Of a stretch of 64,000 nt of DNA, positions 39,188 to 49,599 are shown piece after piece (position 1 is the first letter of the stretch; every line of letters starts with the position of its first letter). The stretch spans positions 62,001-126,000 of the forward strand of contig CAYQJS010000004.1 in the NCBI GenBank assembly GCA_964417895.1, given 5' to 3'. Under the pieces are notes generated by a model. It did not search any database. It saw only the letters and a list, made by a program, of their open reading frames with translations, and was not told the origin of the DNA. Position numbers and translations under genes: made by a program. The stretch is from CAYQJS01 sp964417895 (lineage in GTDB: Bacteria > Chloroflexota > UBA6077 > SHYK01).

Positions 39188-39566
39188 TGAGTGTCTGGTC
39201 GCCAGGCAAGTGGCCCGTCAGCTTCGCGCGGCGGGCCACTTGATTTACGTGACGACTGAGCTTGGCTTAGATGGTGCAGATGATGACGTGCACCTCGCTA
39301 GAGCCACGGAATTGGGGGCAGTCCCGGCGAGCCAAAATCAGAGCGACTTCGATCCCCTCCACGATGAGTGGCAGAAGCTGGGCCGAAGGCACGCTGGCCT
39401 CCTTGTCTCGCGGCAGCTCCCAATTGGTGTTCGAATCAGGCGACTCGAACGGGCCGCTCGGTTGCTACGTCCTGAGATCGCTGAAAACCAGCTGATGAAG
39501 CTGGCGATGTTCGACACAGAGGAGAGGAGGCTGCTCTTCGTCCAGAGCCTAGCTCCGTCCGCCTGA
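39177..39566 (+). CDS. DUF5615 (PIN-like) protein
   Basis: A protein of 129 residues with a PIN-like fold of the DUF5615 family: YLDECLVARQVARQLRAAGH, the LGLDGADDDVHLARATELG helix with acidic residues, and AVPASQNQSDFDPLHDEW, where family members have a TxxxxDF strand. No ATG, GTG or TTG lies at the fold start; CTG at 39177 is the likely start, overlapping the upstream small gene. Probably a toxin-like nuclease whose activity is unproven. This is the third PIN-type module in the window. Confidence 0.7.
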   Translation: MYLDECLVARQVARQLRAAGHLIYVTTELGLDGADDDVHLARATELGAVPASQNQSDFDPLHDEWQKLGRRHAGLLVSRQLPIGVRIRRLERAARLLRPEIAENQLMKLAMFDTEERRLLFVQSLAPSA

Positions 39567-40123
39567 GTCCTCGTCAAGAGGGGGCGAGGATTACTGGTCC
39601 GAGGGCCTTCCCGGTGGTGGACCGATGTATTTTCCCCATCCGGGGCAGTCGGACGTGCCGAATTCACCGTCACCCAGCACGAACTCAGACTCCCATGCTT
39701 CGAGACGGCGCTTCTCTTGGGTGGCATGCCTTCGCCAGCGGCCACCATCACTCCAAAACGTTCGAGCATTGCCCACATACCCCGGCGCTGTGGATGCGCC
39801 CTTGTGGTATATCGGCCGGAACTGGTGCCACGCACCGCGACCGTTGTGCGCAACCTGCCCGGTCTCAGCCCACTGTCCACGGGTAGGCTTAATGGACTGA
39901 ATTAGCCTGTCGGGCCGAGCAGGCCTGTTTATGTTGGACTTTCCCGGCGCGGCTTCGCGGCCCTGGGGGGCCTCGTAATGAAGCTCCCCGAACTGAAGCG
40001 GCGCCAGTTGGCTCGGGCTCGCAAGCACCGACCGCACCTCTCGGCGCTCTTCCGGCACGTTCAAATTCGAGGGGTGTGGGAATAGGCGGCGGCGCCTTCT
40101 CAGCAGATCCGGCGGGCCCAAAC
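39567..40123. other. Non-coding or decayed stretch
   Basis: About 560 bases without a gene I can support. On the minus strand an open frame reads ESEFVLGDGEFGTSDCPGWG near 39640-39700, which could be a remnant, but I recognise no family and the rest of the frame looks random. It ends at a strong hairpin terminator. Confidence 0.4.
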
Positions 40124-40154
40124 AAAAGGGCCAGCCGTCGCGGCTGGCCCTTTT
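40124..40154 (-). terminator. Strong bidirectional hairpin terminator
   Basis: AAAAGGGCCAGCCG and CGGCTGGCCCTTTT pair perfectly (14 base pairs) around a TCG loop, with T-runs on either strand. It lies 20 bases beyond the stop of the minus-strand gene at 40175, so it is assigned to that gene. Confidence 0.9.
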
Positions 40155-40174
40155 GGGTCGAGCGCAGGTAATGG

Positions 40175-40405
40175 TTAGCCGGTCGTCTCTCCCCGGCAGA
40201 CGTCGCAGTCGCAGCCACACATCGGCTCTGTGCTGGGCTGGATGGCCGCGCGCGCCCACTCTACGACGATGGTGCCGGCCAACTCGGTGGGCAGGCCTCC
40301 GTCGACCATCGCTCGGTAGAAGTGCGCGATCATCTCGGCGCGCCGGGTCAACTCCGTCGTGAGCTGGTCGTTCTCGGAGATGGCGCTGAGGTCGAAGACG
40401 TCCAC
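40175..40405 (-). CDS. Small hypothetical protein with Cys-rich tail
   Basis: A protein of up to 76 residues: DQLTTELTRRAEMIAHFYRA, then GGLPTELAGTIVVEWARAAI and a tail MCGCDCDVCRGETTG with four Cys that could bind a metal. A strong terminator right after its stop supports it as a real transcription unit. The first residues (MDVFDLSAISEN) may belong to it, or a later start may be used. The middle part reads like small helical phage or plasmid proteins, but I do not recognise the family. Confidence 0.55.
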   Translation of the reverse strand: MDVFDLSAISENDQLTTELTRRAEMIAHFYRAMVDGGLPTELAGTIVVEWARAAIQPSTEPMCGCDCDVCRGETTG

Positions 40406-40546
40406 CTTGCCTCCAGTCGGCGCCAGGTTGGCGACCGTACCTAATGATAGCGCCTGCGGCGGGAAAATTGCCCTACGCCGCGCTGCCAGGAGTTGAGGGG
40501 ATTCGCCCCCTCCTCTCGCGGGCCCTTGGGGAACGCGGAATGTGAT

Positions 40547-41695
40547 CTATATCCCGTAGAGGCGGCGCGGGTTGTCTTTGAGGATCTTGTCCAGCACGCT
40601 GGGAGGCACATCCTCTCGGGCGCGGAGCGTCCCAACCAGCGCGAGGTCGGCGGACGGGTCGCCGCCGCGGAGCCGGTTGGTGAAGGAGATCGGCTCCAGC
40701 GTCGGCAGCTGGTCGAAGTGGTGGCCGTAGTCGGAGCCAGCGACCAGGTTGTCCTCTCCTACGTACGCCGCGAGATAGGGGATGTCCTCGTCGGACTCGC
40801 ACGACACGTAGATGCGGTCGTCCCGAAACAGGTTGGGACCCAGGTGCGGTACATCCAGCTGGCGCTTCCCCCGCCAGTCGCGCTCCACGTAGTGGAGCAC
40901 GTAGGGCACCCAGGATGCGCCCGTCTCGATGAACCCGATGCGCAGGTCCGGGAACCGCTCGGGGATGCGATTGGTCACCAGGTGCTGGAAGGCGATGAGC
41001 GGCAGGAGGCGCACGCCGGGGAAGGAGCCCCCGATGCGGTTGTCGAGCACGTCGGTGAGGGCCGGGCAGCCCGGCCCGGTGTGCACGCACATGGGCATGT
41101 TGAGTCGGCTGGCCTCCGTATACAGCGGGAAGAAGTACTCCTCGGCCAGCGACCGCTCGCCTTCGATGCCCCGCGCCATGAAGCCCACCGCTCCCCGATC
41201 GCGCGCCCAGCCCAGCTCCGTGATGCACGCGCCCAGGTCATGGAACGGCATCACGGCGACCCAGCGCACCCGGCCCTTGCCTCTGGCCCACACGTCCGCC
41301 ATGAACCGGTTGTATGCGCGCGCGAGCGCGACGTCCAGGGCGGGATCGAACGTCAGGTGGGCGATGAACAGGGTGGGGAAGACGACCTGCACCTCGACGC
41401 CCATCTCGTCGGCGTCCTCGAGGCGCGCTTCGACGTCGAGCAGCGCTTTCGCTCGCCAGCTCCGGCTGCAGGCCTCAGCGGGGTCCGCCGGCGGAGTGAG
41501 CAGGGCCTGTCCGCCTTTGCCGTCAGGCTTGGGCACCAGGGCGCCGTCGATCACCCAGCGGCTGCGCGATCGCCCCGTCTCAGGGTCCTCGTGTATCACC
41601 GCCATGGGCCTGCGGTGGTACATCTCCCGGTCGAAGTGCCGCCAGATGTCCTCCGATTCGAGGATGTGGGTATCCGCGTCGATGATGCCGTCCAT
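40547..41695 (-). CDS. Amidohydrolase family 2 (metal-dependent hydrolase/decarboxylase)
   Basis: A 382-residue amidohydrolase-2 protein: IIDADTHILESEDIWRHFD at the N-terminus, MCVHTGPGCPALTD, GFIETGASWVPYVLHYVERD, IYVSCESDEDIPYL and NLVAGSDYGHHFDQ with the conserved Asp. The ATG at 41695 has GGAGGACCG upstream. It is a distant paralogue of the gene at 125. A TAXI-type receptor and fumarase are encoded upstream on the same strand, beyond a repeat region. Substrate unknown. Confidence 0.87.
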   Translation of the reverse strand: MDGIIDADTHILESEDIWRHFDREMYHRRPMAVIHEDPETGRSRSRWVIDGALVPKPDGKGGQALLTPPADPAEACSRSWRAKALLDVEARLEDADEMGVEVQVVFPTLFIAHLTFDPALDVALARAYNRFMADVWARGKGRVRWVAVMPFHDLGACITELGWARDRGAVGFMARGIEGERSLAEEYFFPLYTEASRLNMPMCVHTGPGCPALTDVLDNRIGGSFPGVRLLPLIAFQHLVTNRIPERFPDLRIGFIETGASWVPYVLHYVERDWRGKRQLDVPHLGPNLFRDDRIYVSCESDEDIPYLAAYVGEDNLVAGSDYGHHFDQLPTLEPISFTNRLRGGDPSADLALVGTLRAREDVPPSVLDKILKDNPRRLYGI

Positions 41696-41726
41696 TCGGT
41701 TCGGTCCTCCATCCTCACAGGATGTC

Positions 41727-41990
41727 ATCCTAACTAAGCCACAGGCGAAGAGCCTGCCCTGAGCGCCGAAGGTATCTCCCGCAGTCGCGTCTCCCGCGAG
41801 ATTCTTCGCCCTGCGGTCTCAGAATTGTTCATGCCGCCGAGCGGCACCACGAACGATGAAAACGCGCCGGGAGGGAGCGCCCTCACCCCTAACCCCTTCG
41901 ACAGGCTCAGGGCAGGCTCTCTCCCAGAGGGCGAGGGGATTTTCAGAACAATGACAGGTGTCCGTCTCAGGATGACCGCGGACGCATACC
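41727..41990. repeat. Cluster of dispersed repeats
   Basis: At 41727-41822 a decayed hairpin of the GTCATCCTGAG family (CCACAGGCGAAGAGCC against CTTCGCCCTGCGGTCTC) lies next to a composite of the CTTCGACAGGCTCAGG and CTCTCCCAGAGGGCGAGGGG families (41890-41940). No gene is visible in the gap of about 260 bases. Confidence 0.75.
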
Positions 41991-41992
41991 CT

Positions 41993-42958
41993 CTACCCCA
42001 GCGCGCCGCGCTCCCTATAGTAGCGCTGCGCGCCCGGGTGCAGCGGCACGTCCAGATCGGTCGCGTCGCTATCCTGGCACAGGTCGGCAAGCTCGACCGG
42101 CCCCTCGGCGTCCCAGGCGATCTGCGGGCGGGCCACGTCGAGGGCCCGCGCCATAACGTAGGCAGCATCATCCGAGAGGTCCGCGCGCGTGAAGATGGGC
42201 CAGCCGCTGAAGCTGGGCAGCGCGAGTTCTCGGGACACCCCCGGAAAGCGGTCAGCCTGGAGCGGGCCGCAGCGCCATCCCAGGTGCTCCATGCGTTGCA
42301 GCGCCGGCTGCCCGAGGGGCAGGAAGCGCATCCCGCTCTGCAGCGCCAGTGGGCCCCAGCCCTTGATCCCCTCGTCGAACACGGCCTCGATGGATCCGTC
42401 GCGCATTCCCTCTAACCGTGACGCCTCGCTGGGCGTCGTCACGAGCTGCAGGGTTCCGCCCCAGCTTTCGACGTCGCGCAGCGAGAGACCGGCCGCCGCG
42501 AATACTTGATCGATGACGAAGCGCGTCGCGTGCGCCTCGCTGGCCCGCAGTGACACGCGCAGCGGGTACCGTCGATCCCGCAGATCCCCCAGCGACGTGA
42601 GCCCCGTCCGCTCGGACACGGCAAAGGCCATCCGGTCCCAGGACGGCATCACGGCGATGGCACGCAGCGGGAGCGGTTGAGGAAACGGACCCGTCCCGCG
42701 ATGAGCCATCGTGAGAAATGCCGACGGGTTGATCGCGGCCACGTCGATCTCGCCGCGAGCGACCGCGAAGGCGAGATCCGGCGTGCCCGTCGCGAACGAG
42801 AGCCGCCGCTGGAACGCCCCATCCTCGACGGCTCCGACGGAAATGCAGATGTCTCTGTAGGGTCGCGAGGGATTGGACCGGTCCTGGGACATGCCGAGCG
42901 CCATCTGGATCACAGCGTTGGCTCGCGCCACGCTCGCTCCGCCCGATTGTCGCTCCAT
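41993..42958 (-). CDS. TAXI-type TRAP/TctC-like solute receptor
   Basis: A 321-residue periplasmic-binding-type protein: IDVAAINPSAFLTMAHRGTG, LPLRAIAVMPSWDRMAFAVS, GLTSLGDLRDRRYPLRVSLR and MRDGSIEAVFDEGIKGW. The pattern matches TAXI receptors and NMT1/thiamine-like binding proteins. No signal peptide is visible at the start (MERQSGGASVARANAV), which is odd for an exported receptor; it might act in the cytoplasm or the gene may be shortened at the front. No TRAP membrane gene is adjacent. It starts three bases after the fumC stop, so they share a transcript. Confidence 0.65.
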   Translation of the reverse strand: MERQSGGASVARANAVIQMALGMSQDRSNPSRPYRDICISVGAVEDGAFQRRLSFATGTPDLAFAVARGEIDVAAINPSAFLTMAHRGTGPFPQPLPLRAIAVMPSWDRMAFAVSERTGLTSLGDLRDRRYPLRVSLRASEAHATRFVIDQVFAAAGLSLRDVESWGGTLQLVTTPSEASRLEGMRDGSIEAVFDEGIKGWGPLALQSGMRFLPLGQPALQRMEHLGWRCGPLQADRFPGVSRELALPSFSGWPIFTRADLSDDAAYVMARALDVARPQIAWDAEGPVELADLCQDSDATDLDVPLHPGAQRYYRERGALG

Positions 42959-42961
42959 GGC

Positions 42962-44392
<1,431 letters not shown>

Positions 44393-44534
44393 GATCGGTC
44401 TCAGGTCCCGTGTCCAAAGTCCCAGGTGCGGGCTAGACTTCGTACGTTGGACCCGGGGGCCTGGGGCTGCGGCTATTCTACAATCTCACCCACCGGGGAC
44501 GGGCTCACCAGGACGGGACACCGAGGGCGTAGCA

Positions 44535-45143
<609 letters not shown>

Positions 45144-45261
45144 CTGCCAGCTATCAGCCGTCAGCCTTCAGTGGCCCGGCGCCCTCGTCGCCTGGCCGTT
45201 CCTGGCTGACGTGATGGCTGACCGCTGGAGGCTTCGTCTGATGGCTGAGGGCTGGTAGCTG
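45144..45261. repeat. Inverted pair of heptanucleotide-like arms
   Basis: Left arm about 45144-45176: AGCTGCCAGCTATCAGCCGT then CAGCCTTCAG. Right arm about 45226-45266: GGAGGCTTCGTCTGATGGCT then GAGGGCTGGTAGCTGATGG. They are close reverse complements built of seven-base TCAGCCN units. The right arm runs straight into the pfkA ATG. Confidence 0.82.
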
Positions 45262-46335
45262 ATGGCTCGCATCGGTGTCCTCACCGGTGGCGGGGATGCG
45301 CCGGGTCTGAATGCCGTGGTCCGCGCGATCGTCAAGGCCAGCCATACCCTCCACGGCTGGGACGTCCTCGGCATCGAGGAGGGGTTCGTCGGCCTCATCG
45401 ACACCGGGCGCACGCGCCTACTCACTCCTGAGGATGTACGCGGCATCCTGCCGCGGGGCGGCACCATCCTCGGCGCGAGCAATCGCGGCAACCCCTTCCT
45501 CTACCAGGCGGCGCCCGAATTGCCTCCGGTCGATATGTCTGAGCGGGTCGTCGAGAACGTCAAACGGCTGGGCATCGACGCACTCATCGTAATCGGAGGC
45601 GACGGGACGCTGTCCATCGCTCAGGAGCTCACGAGCATGGGAGTTCGCCTGGTTGGCATCCCCAAGACCATCGACAACGACCTCTCAGGGACCGACGTGA
45701 CGTTCGGCTTCGATACCGCCGTTGTGACGGCCACGGAGGCCATCGACAAGCTCCACACCACCGCGGAGAGCCACCACCGTGTCATGGTGCTCGAGGTGAT
45801 GGGCCGGAACGCCGGCTGGATCGCCATCGAGTCCGGCATCGCAGGGGGAGCCGACATCATCTGTATCCCGGAAATCCCCTTCCGCACCGAGCGAGCGCTG
45901 GATGCCATCAGGCTGCGAGACGCGGCGGGGAGCAAGTTCAGCATCGTGGTTGTCGCCGAGGGAGCGGTGTCCTCGGGCGGCGAGCAGATGCGAGTCGAAG
46001 GGACCTCCGGCTTTGGTGCCCGCTACGCGGGTATAGGAAACTGGCTGGGGGACCGCCTGGCTGAGGGAACGAACCACGAGGTAAGAGTGACCGTGCTGGG
46101 GCACGTGCAGCGCGGTGGCAGCCCCAGCGCCTTCGACCGCATCCTGGCCACTCGCTTCGGGACGGCGGCCGTCGACTTGATCTCCGGCGGCGGGTTTGGC
46201 CGAATGGTGGCCTACCACGGGCCCGACGTCGTGAGCATCCCCCTCTCCGACGCCATCCGGGCTCCGAAGATGGTCCCGGCCGATGGCGAGCACGTGCGGA
46301 CAGCCCGGGCCCTGGGGATCTGCCTCTGCGATTAG
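45262..46335 (+). CDS. pfkA: 6-phosphofructokinase (PfkA family)
   Basis: A 357-residue PFK. Signatures: RIGVLTGGGDAPGLNAVVRA, LIVIGGDGTLSIAQEL, GIPKTIDNDLSGTDVTFGFD, MVLEVMGRNAGWIA and VLGHVQRGGSPSAFDRILA. GGDG, not GGDD, points to ATP as phosphoryl donor, while Lys in PKTIDND is what many PPi-dependent enzymes have; the pair Gly/Lys marks a mixed, long-type PFK. It commits fructose 6-phosphate to glycolysis. The ATG follows an inverted repeat directly; TGAGGGCTGG may serve as ribosome binding site. Confidence 0.92.
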   Translation: MARIGVLTGGGDAPGLNAVVRAIVKASHTLHGWDVLGIEEGFVGLIDTGRTRLLTPEDVRGILPRGGTILGASNRGNPFLYQAAPELPPVDMSERVVENVKRLGIDALIVIGGDGTLSIAQELTSMGVRLVGIPKTIDNDLSGTDVTFGFDTAVVTATEAIDKLHTTAESHHRVMVLEVMGRNAGWIAIESGIAGGADIICIPEIPFRTERALDAIRLRDAAGSKFSIVVVAEGAVSSGGEQMRVEGTSGFGARYAGIGNWLGDRLAEGTNHEVRVTVLGHVQRGGSPSAFDRILATRFGTAAVDLISGGGFGRMVAYHGPDVVSIPLSDAIRAPKMVPADGEHVRTARALGICLCD

Positions 46336-46450
46336 CGGTGGAAAACCGCCCCTATCGTTCAATCGTTGTATAGTGGCGCCCTACGCTCTGCGCGGGCTCG
46401 TACTACTTCTTTAGTGGCGATTCCGAAGCGCAGTTGTTGGGGAGGCAGCC

Positions 46451-47416
46451 ATGCTGACGCGGCCGATTGCGATCGTAGCGGTGGTATTGATCCTTGCCGT
46501 GGGGACCCGGGCGATAGCGCAGGATGGGACGGAGTCAACCGTCGAAGGCCAGCTCCAGGTGGTCGTGCTGGAGCCAACGGAGGTCTACTCCACGACGGAT
46601 GAGCTCCTTTGGATGGCAGAGCCTGGCGAGGCGTACACCGTCGTCAGCGTGGAAGGCGATATGGCCCTGGTCGTCGGGGACGCCGAGACCGGCGAGCTGG
46701 TATGGGTCGGGCTCGATTCGAGGGTCGAGCTGGTGCCCCAGATGGCGGAAGAGGGTGTTCCGGAAATGACCGCAACGCCCCCGCCCACGCCGACGTCTTT
46801 GCCGGCAACGGCCACGCTGACGCCGACACCTACGGCAGTTGCAACAGCCACGCCGGCGCCCGGAGCGCCGGGCGGACCTACGCAGACGCCAGGGGGACCT
46901 ACGCAGACGCCAGGGGCGCCTGCGACGTCAGTCCCAGGCGCGAGGAACCCTGCATCCTGGTCGCTAACCGTCGCCGACCTGCCCGGCTTCACTCAGACGC
47001 CGTTGGAGCAGCAGCCCCCAGCGTATGGTGCGGTCTTCGTGAATTCCGCGATTAGCGCATCCGTGCCCATTGTCGTCTTCAACTTGCTGTTTCCCTCGGC
47101 TCCGCCGGCACCACCCATGTCGCAAGCTTTCCTCGAGCCGTTGACCGACGCGCTCGGCCAGGCATTAGTCGAGTCATTTGGCAGTGGGACCGCTATGCGG
47201 GTCAGCGGTCCGCCAGTCGGCGACGTAAGGAACTGGCTGCGTGCGACGACGACGCAGACCAGTGGTGCCGTTACTCTGCGTACAGAGGTGAACATGGTCG
47301 GCTTTGCGGTGCGCAGCGACTTCGCTCTCGTCGGCACGGTCCACTTGGAGGGCAGCGGCAGCCAGGGAGAAGCCGCGCGCCTCGCCAATATTGTGGCGGA
47401 GCGGATGCGTCGCTAG
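46451..47416 (+). CDS. Exported protein with Thr/Pro linker
   Basis: A 321-residue secreted protein. Residues 1-24 (PIAIVAVVLILAVGTRAIAQ) are a signal peptide with a likely cut after AIA. Residues about 30-100 look like a small SH3-type beta domain (VEGQLQVVVLEPTEVYSTTD). Residues 105-165 are a linker of TPTPTA type, including two exact 21-base repeats encoding GPTQTPG. A C-terminal domain follows (SWSLTVADLPGFTQTPLEQQ to MVGFAVRSDFALVGTVHLEG). I do not recognise either domain with certainty. Function unknown; such linkers are typical of cell-surface proteins in this kind of bacterium. Confidence 0.8.
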   Translation: MLTRPIAIVAVVLILAVGTRAIAQDGTESTVEGQLQVVVLEPTEVYSTTDELLWMAEPGEAYTVVSVEGDMALVVGDAETGELVWVGLDSRVELVPQMAEEGVPEMTATPPPTPTSLPATATLTPTPTAVATATPAPGAPGGPTQTPGGPTQTPGAPATSVPGARNPASWSLTVADLPGFTQTPLEQQPPAYGAVFVNSAISASVPIVVFNLLFPSAPPAPPMSQAFLEPLTDALGQALVESFGSGTAMRVSGPPVGDVRNWLRATTTQTSGAVTLRTEVNMVGFAVRSDFALVGTVHLEGSGSQGEAARLANIVAERMRR

Positions 47417-47474
47417 GGCGGGGATCAAGAAGGATCCGGCCCTGGCTCTCCCAGTTCCAGCGAGAGAAAGCGGC

Positions 47475-48653
47475 TTATCTCCTGCGGCGCATGAAGGACG
47501 GGAGGTCAATGTCGTCGGGGGGCTCGAAGCGGGGGCCGTCGGGTGTGGGGGAGGGCTGGGCAATACCGGGAGTGGCCGATGAGCTGAAAGGTTGTCGAGT
47601 GCGGATGCCACGGAGACCAGGCTGAAGACCCGTTGCGATGAGAGTGATCTTCACCTCCGGCTTCGCGTTGGGCACGATGACGGCCCCGAAGATGATGTTC
47701 GCGTCGGGGTCGACCAGGTCCTGAATCGTCTGCGCCGCCTCGTTGATCTCCAGTAGGGTGAGGTCGTTACCACCAGTGATATTGATGAGGATGCCTCTGG
47801 CGCCCTCCACCGATGCGTCCAGCAGCGGGCTGCTGATAGCCGCCTGGGCGGCCTGGAGCGCTCGGCCTTCCCCGTTTCCTTCGCCGATCGCCATCATAGC
47901 GGTGCCTGCGCCCAGCATGATGGATTTCACGTCGGCAAAGTCCAGGTTGATGAGGCCTGTCATCGTGACCAGATCGGAGATGCCCTGCACGCCCTGGCGG
48001 AGCACGTCGTCGGCAAGCCTGAAGGCCTCGACCACCGGTAGATTGCGATCGCCGAGCGCCAGCAGGCGGTCGTTCGGGATAACGATGAGCGCATCGACTC
48101 GCTCCCGCAGCATCTCGACGCCCTTCTCGGCGACCCGCATCCGTCGTGAGCCCTCAAACGTGAAGGGAGTCGTCACGACGCCGACAGTGAGGGCGTGCTC
48201 GTCCCGCGCGATGTCGGCGACGACGGGCGCCGCACCGGTGCCGGTGCCGCCGCCCATGCCAGCAGTGAGGAAGACCATGTCGGCGCCGCGCACGATGGCC
48301 CGGATCTCCTCTTCGCTGGACTCCGCCGCCTTCTCCCCCACAGAGGGATCACCGCCCGCTCCGAGTCCCTTCGTCAGTCTCTGGCCGATCACGAGCTTGT
48401 GGCGGGCGGCCGAGATGCCCAGGGCCTGAGCATCGGTATTGAGGGCTACGAATTCGACGGCCTTGACGCCAGCGTCGATCATTCGGTTGACTGCGTTGTT
48501 ACCGCCGCCCCCAACGCCGAGGATCTTCACCTCGGTGAATCCTCGCGCGCCGCTGCCCACGCGATCGTCGAGAATGCGCTCCACAACGGGCTCGGAGCGG
48601 CGGGAGGGCTGCTGCAGCCGTTCGGGATCGAAGCCCGTCGAAAGCTTAGACAC
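47475..48653 (-). CDS. ftsZ: Cell division protein FtsZ
   Basis: A 392-residue tubulin-like GTPase that forms the division ring. Signatures: [19 protein letters not shown] (as VKILGVGG here), [11 protein letters not shown], the tubulin motif [35 protein letters not shown], and [14 protein letters not shown] with the catalytic T7-loop Asp. The C-terminal peptide [13 protein letters not shown] is the usual anchor for FtsA/SepF-type partners. It overlaps the upstream parA-like gene by eight bases. No ftsA or ftsQ is adjacent. Confidence 0.96.
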   Translation of the reverse strand: MSKLSTGFDPERLQQPSRRSEPVVERILDDRVGSGARGFTEVKILGVGGGGNNAVNRMIDAGVKAVEFVALNTDAQALGISAARHKLVIGQRLTKGLGAGGDPSVGEKAAESSEEEIRAIVRGADMVFLTAGMGGGTGTGAAPVVADIARDEHALTVGVVTTPFTFEGSRRMRVAEKGVEMLRERVDALIVIPNDRLLALGDRNLPVVEAFRLADDVLRQGVQGISDLVTMTGLINLDFADVKSIMLGAGTAMMAIGEGNGEGRALQAAQAAISSPLLDASVEGARGILINITGGNDLTLLEINEAAQTIQDLVDPDANIIFGAVIVPNAKPEVKITLIATGLQPGLRGIRTRQPFSSSATPGIAQPSPTPDGPRFEPPDDIDLPSFMRRRR

Positions 48654-49404
48654 GGTCCATCACCTCTCGCGCGAGTTGGAGGTACGCTTCGGCGGCCTTT
48701 TCGGCCCCGGCGTAGCGGAACACCGAGGCGCCGGCTGATCCAGCCTCCAGGATCTTGCTGTTGGTGCCGATCTCAGTCTGAAACACGAGGTCGCCCCATC
48801 GCTCTCGGAGGTACTGCGAGACAGAGCGCTCCTCCCTTAGGCGCCGATCGAGCTTGCTCAGGAGGATGCCCAATACCTTCAATGAAGGGTTCAGATAGAG
48901 GATCTCCGCGATGCTGTCCTGGAGCATCTGCAGCCCCTGGATCGAGAAGAATCGTGCCTCCGTGGGAATGATGACGCGACTCGCGGCCACCAGAGCGTTG
49001 ATGGTGAGCAGTCCCAGCGATGGCGGCGTGTCGATCAGCACGAAGTCGAACTCGTTGGCGACGGGAAGGAGCTGGTCGCGCAGGCGCAGCTCGCGTCCGA
49101 GCTTCGTCATCAGCGCTGCCTCTGTCGTCGCCAGGGGGATAGAGGACGGCACGAGACGGATGAACGCCGATGGGCCGTCGACTGAAAGAATAGGCATGGG
49201 GCAGGCACGGTCGAGCAGCGCGTCGGCAATGGTTCCCTCCGTCCGCCGGTCGAGCCCCGCGGCGGCGGTCAGGTTCCCCTGAGGGTCGATGTCGACCAGG
49301 AGTACCCGCTGGCCGAGCTCCGCCAGAGACGCGCCAAGGTTCGCCGTCGTCGTCGTCTTGCCGACCCCACCCTTCTGGTTAGCGACAGCGATGATGGTGG
49401 CCAT
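48646..49404 (-). CDS. ParA/Soj-type ATPase
   Basis: A 252-residue P-loop ATPase of the ParA/MinD superfamily: [20 protein letters not shown] (deviant Walker A with signature Lys), [36 protein letters not shown], and [20 protein letters not shown]. The start at 49404 gives the standard N-terminus. It overlaps ftsZ, and no parB follows. It could move chromosomes, or help to position the Z-ring or other cargo as MipZ and related ATPases do; sequence alone does not decide. Confidence 0.92.
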   Translation of the reverse strand: MATIIAVANQKGGVGKTTTTANLGASLAELGQRVLLVDIDPQGNLTAAAGLDRRTEGTIADALLDRACPMPILSVDGPSAFIRLVPSSIPLATTEAALMTKLGRELRLRDQLLPVANEFDFVLIDTPPSLGLLTINALVAASRVIIPTEARFFSIQGLQMLQDSIAEILYLNPSLKVLGILLSKLDRRLREERSVSQYLRERWGDLVFQTEIGTNSKILEAGSAGASVFRYAGAEKAAEAYLQLAREVMDRV

Positions 49405-49599
49405 AGGCAATTGTGCCCCTTCGGGCGTCGCGCCTCCCAACGAGAACGAGGTGGCCGATGGTAGCACAGGGGTGAGGGCGGCGCAACGAAAGCACCAGCC
49501 ACCGCCCGGTCATGCTGAGGACAGGGTAGTCAATGCAACATTCAGCGCGCACCATTGATCGAGCCCGCTCCAGCTCAGGACGACGCGGGCACCCCTGGC

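Noticed and set aside
38508..40405. Integrated mobile element at tRNA-Cys
   Set aside because: No integrase or transposase and no direct repeat of the tRNA end that I could find; left only as a weak hypothesis.
40493..41737. A 414-codon plus-strand frame opposite the second amidohydrolase
   Set aside because: Antisense shadow of a clear amidohydrolase; composition is Arg/His/Gly rich and there is no motif.
41993..42958. Complete TRAP or tripartite transporter system
   Set aside because: Only a receptor-like protein without signal peptide is present; no membrane subunits are adjacent.
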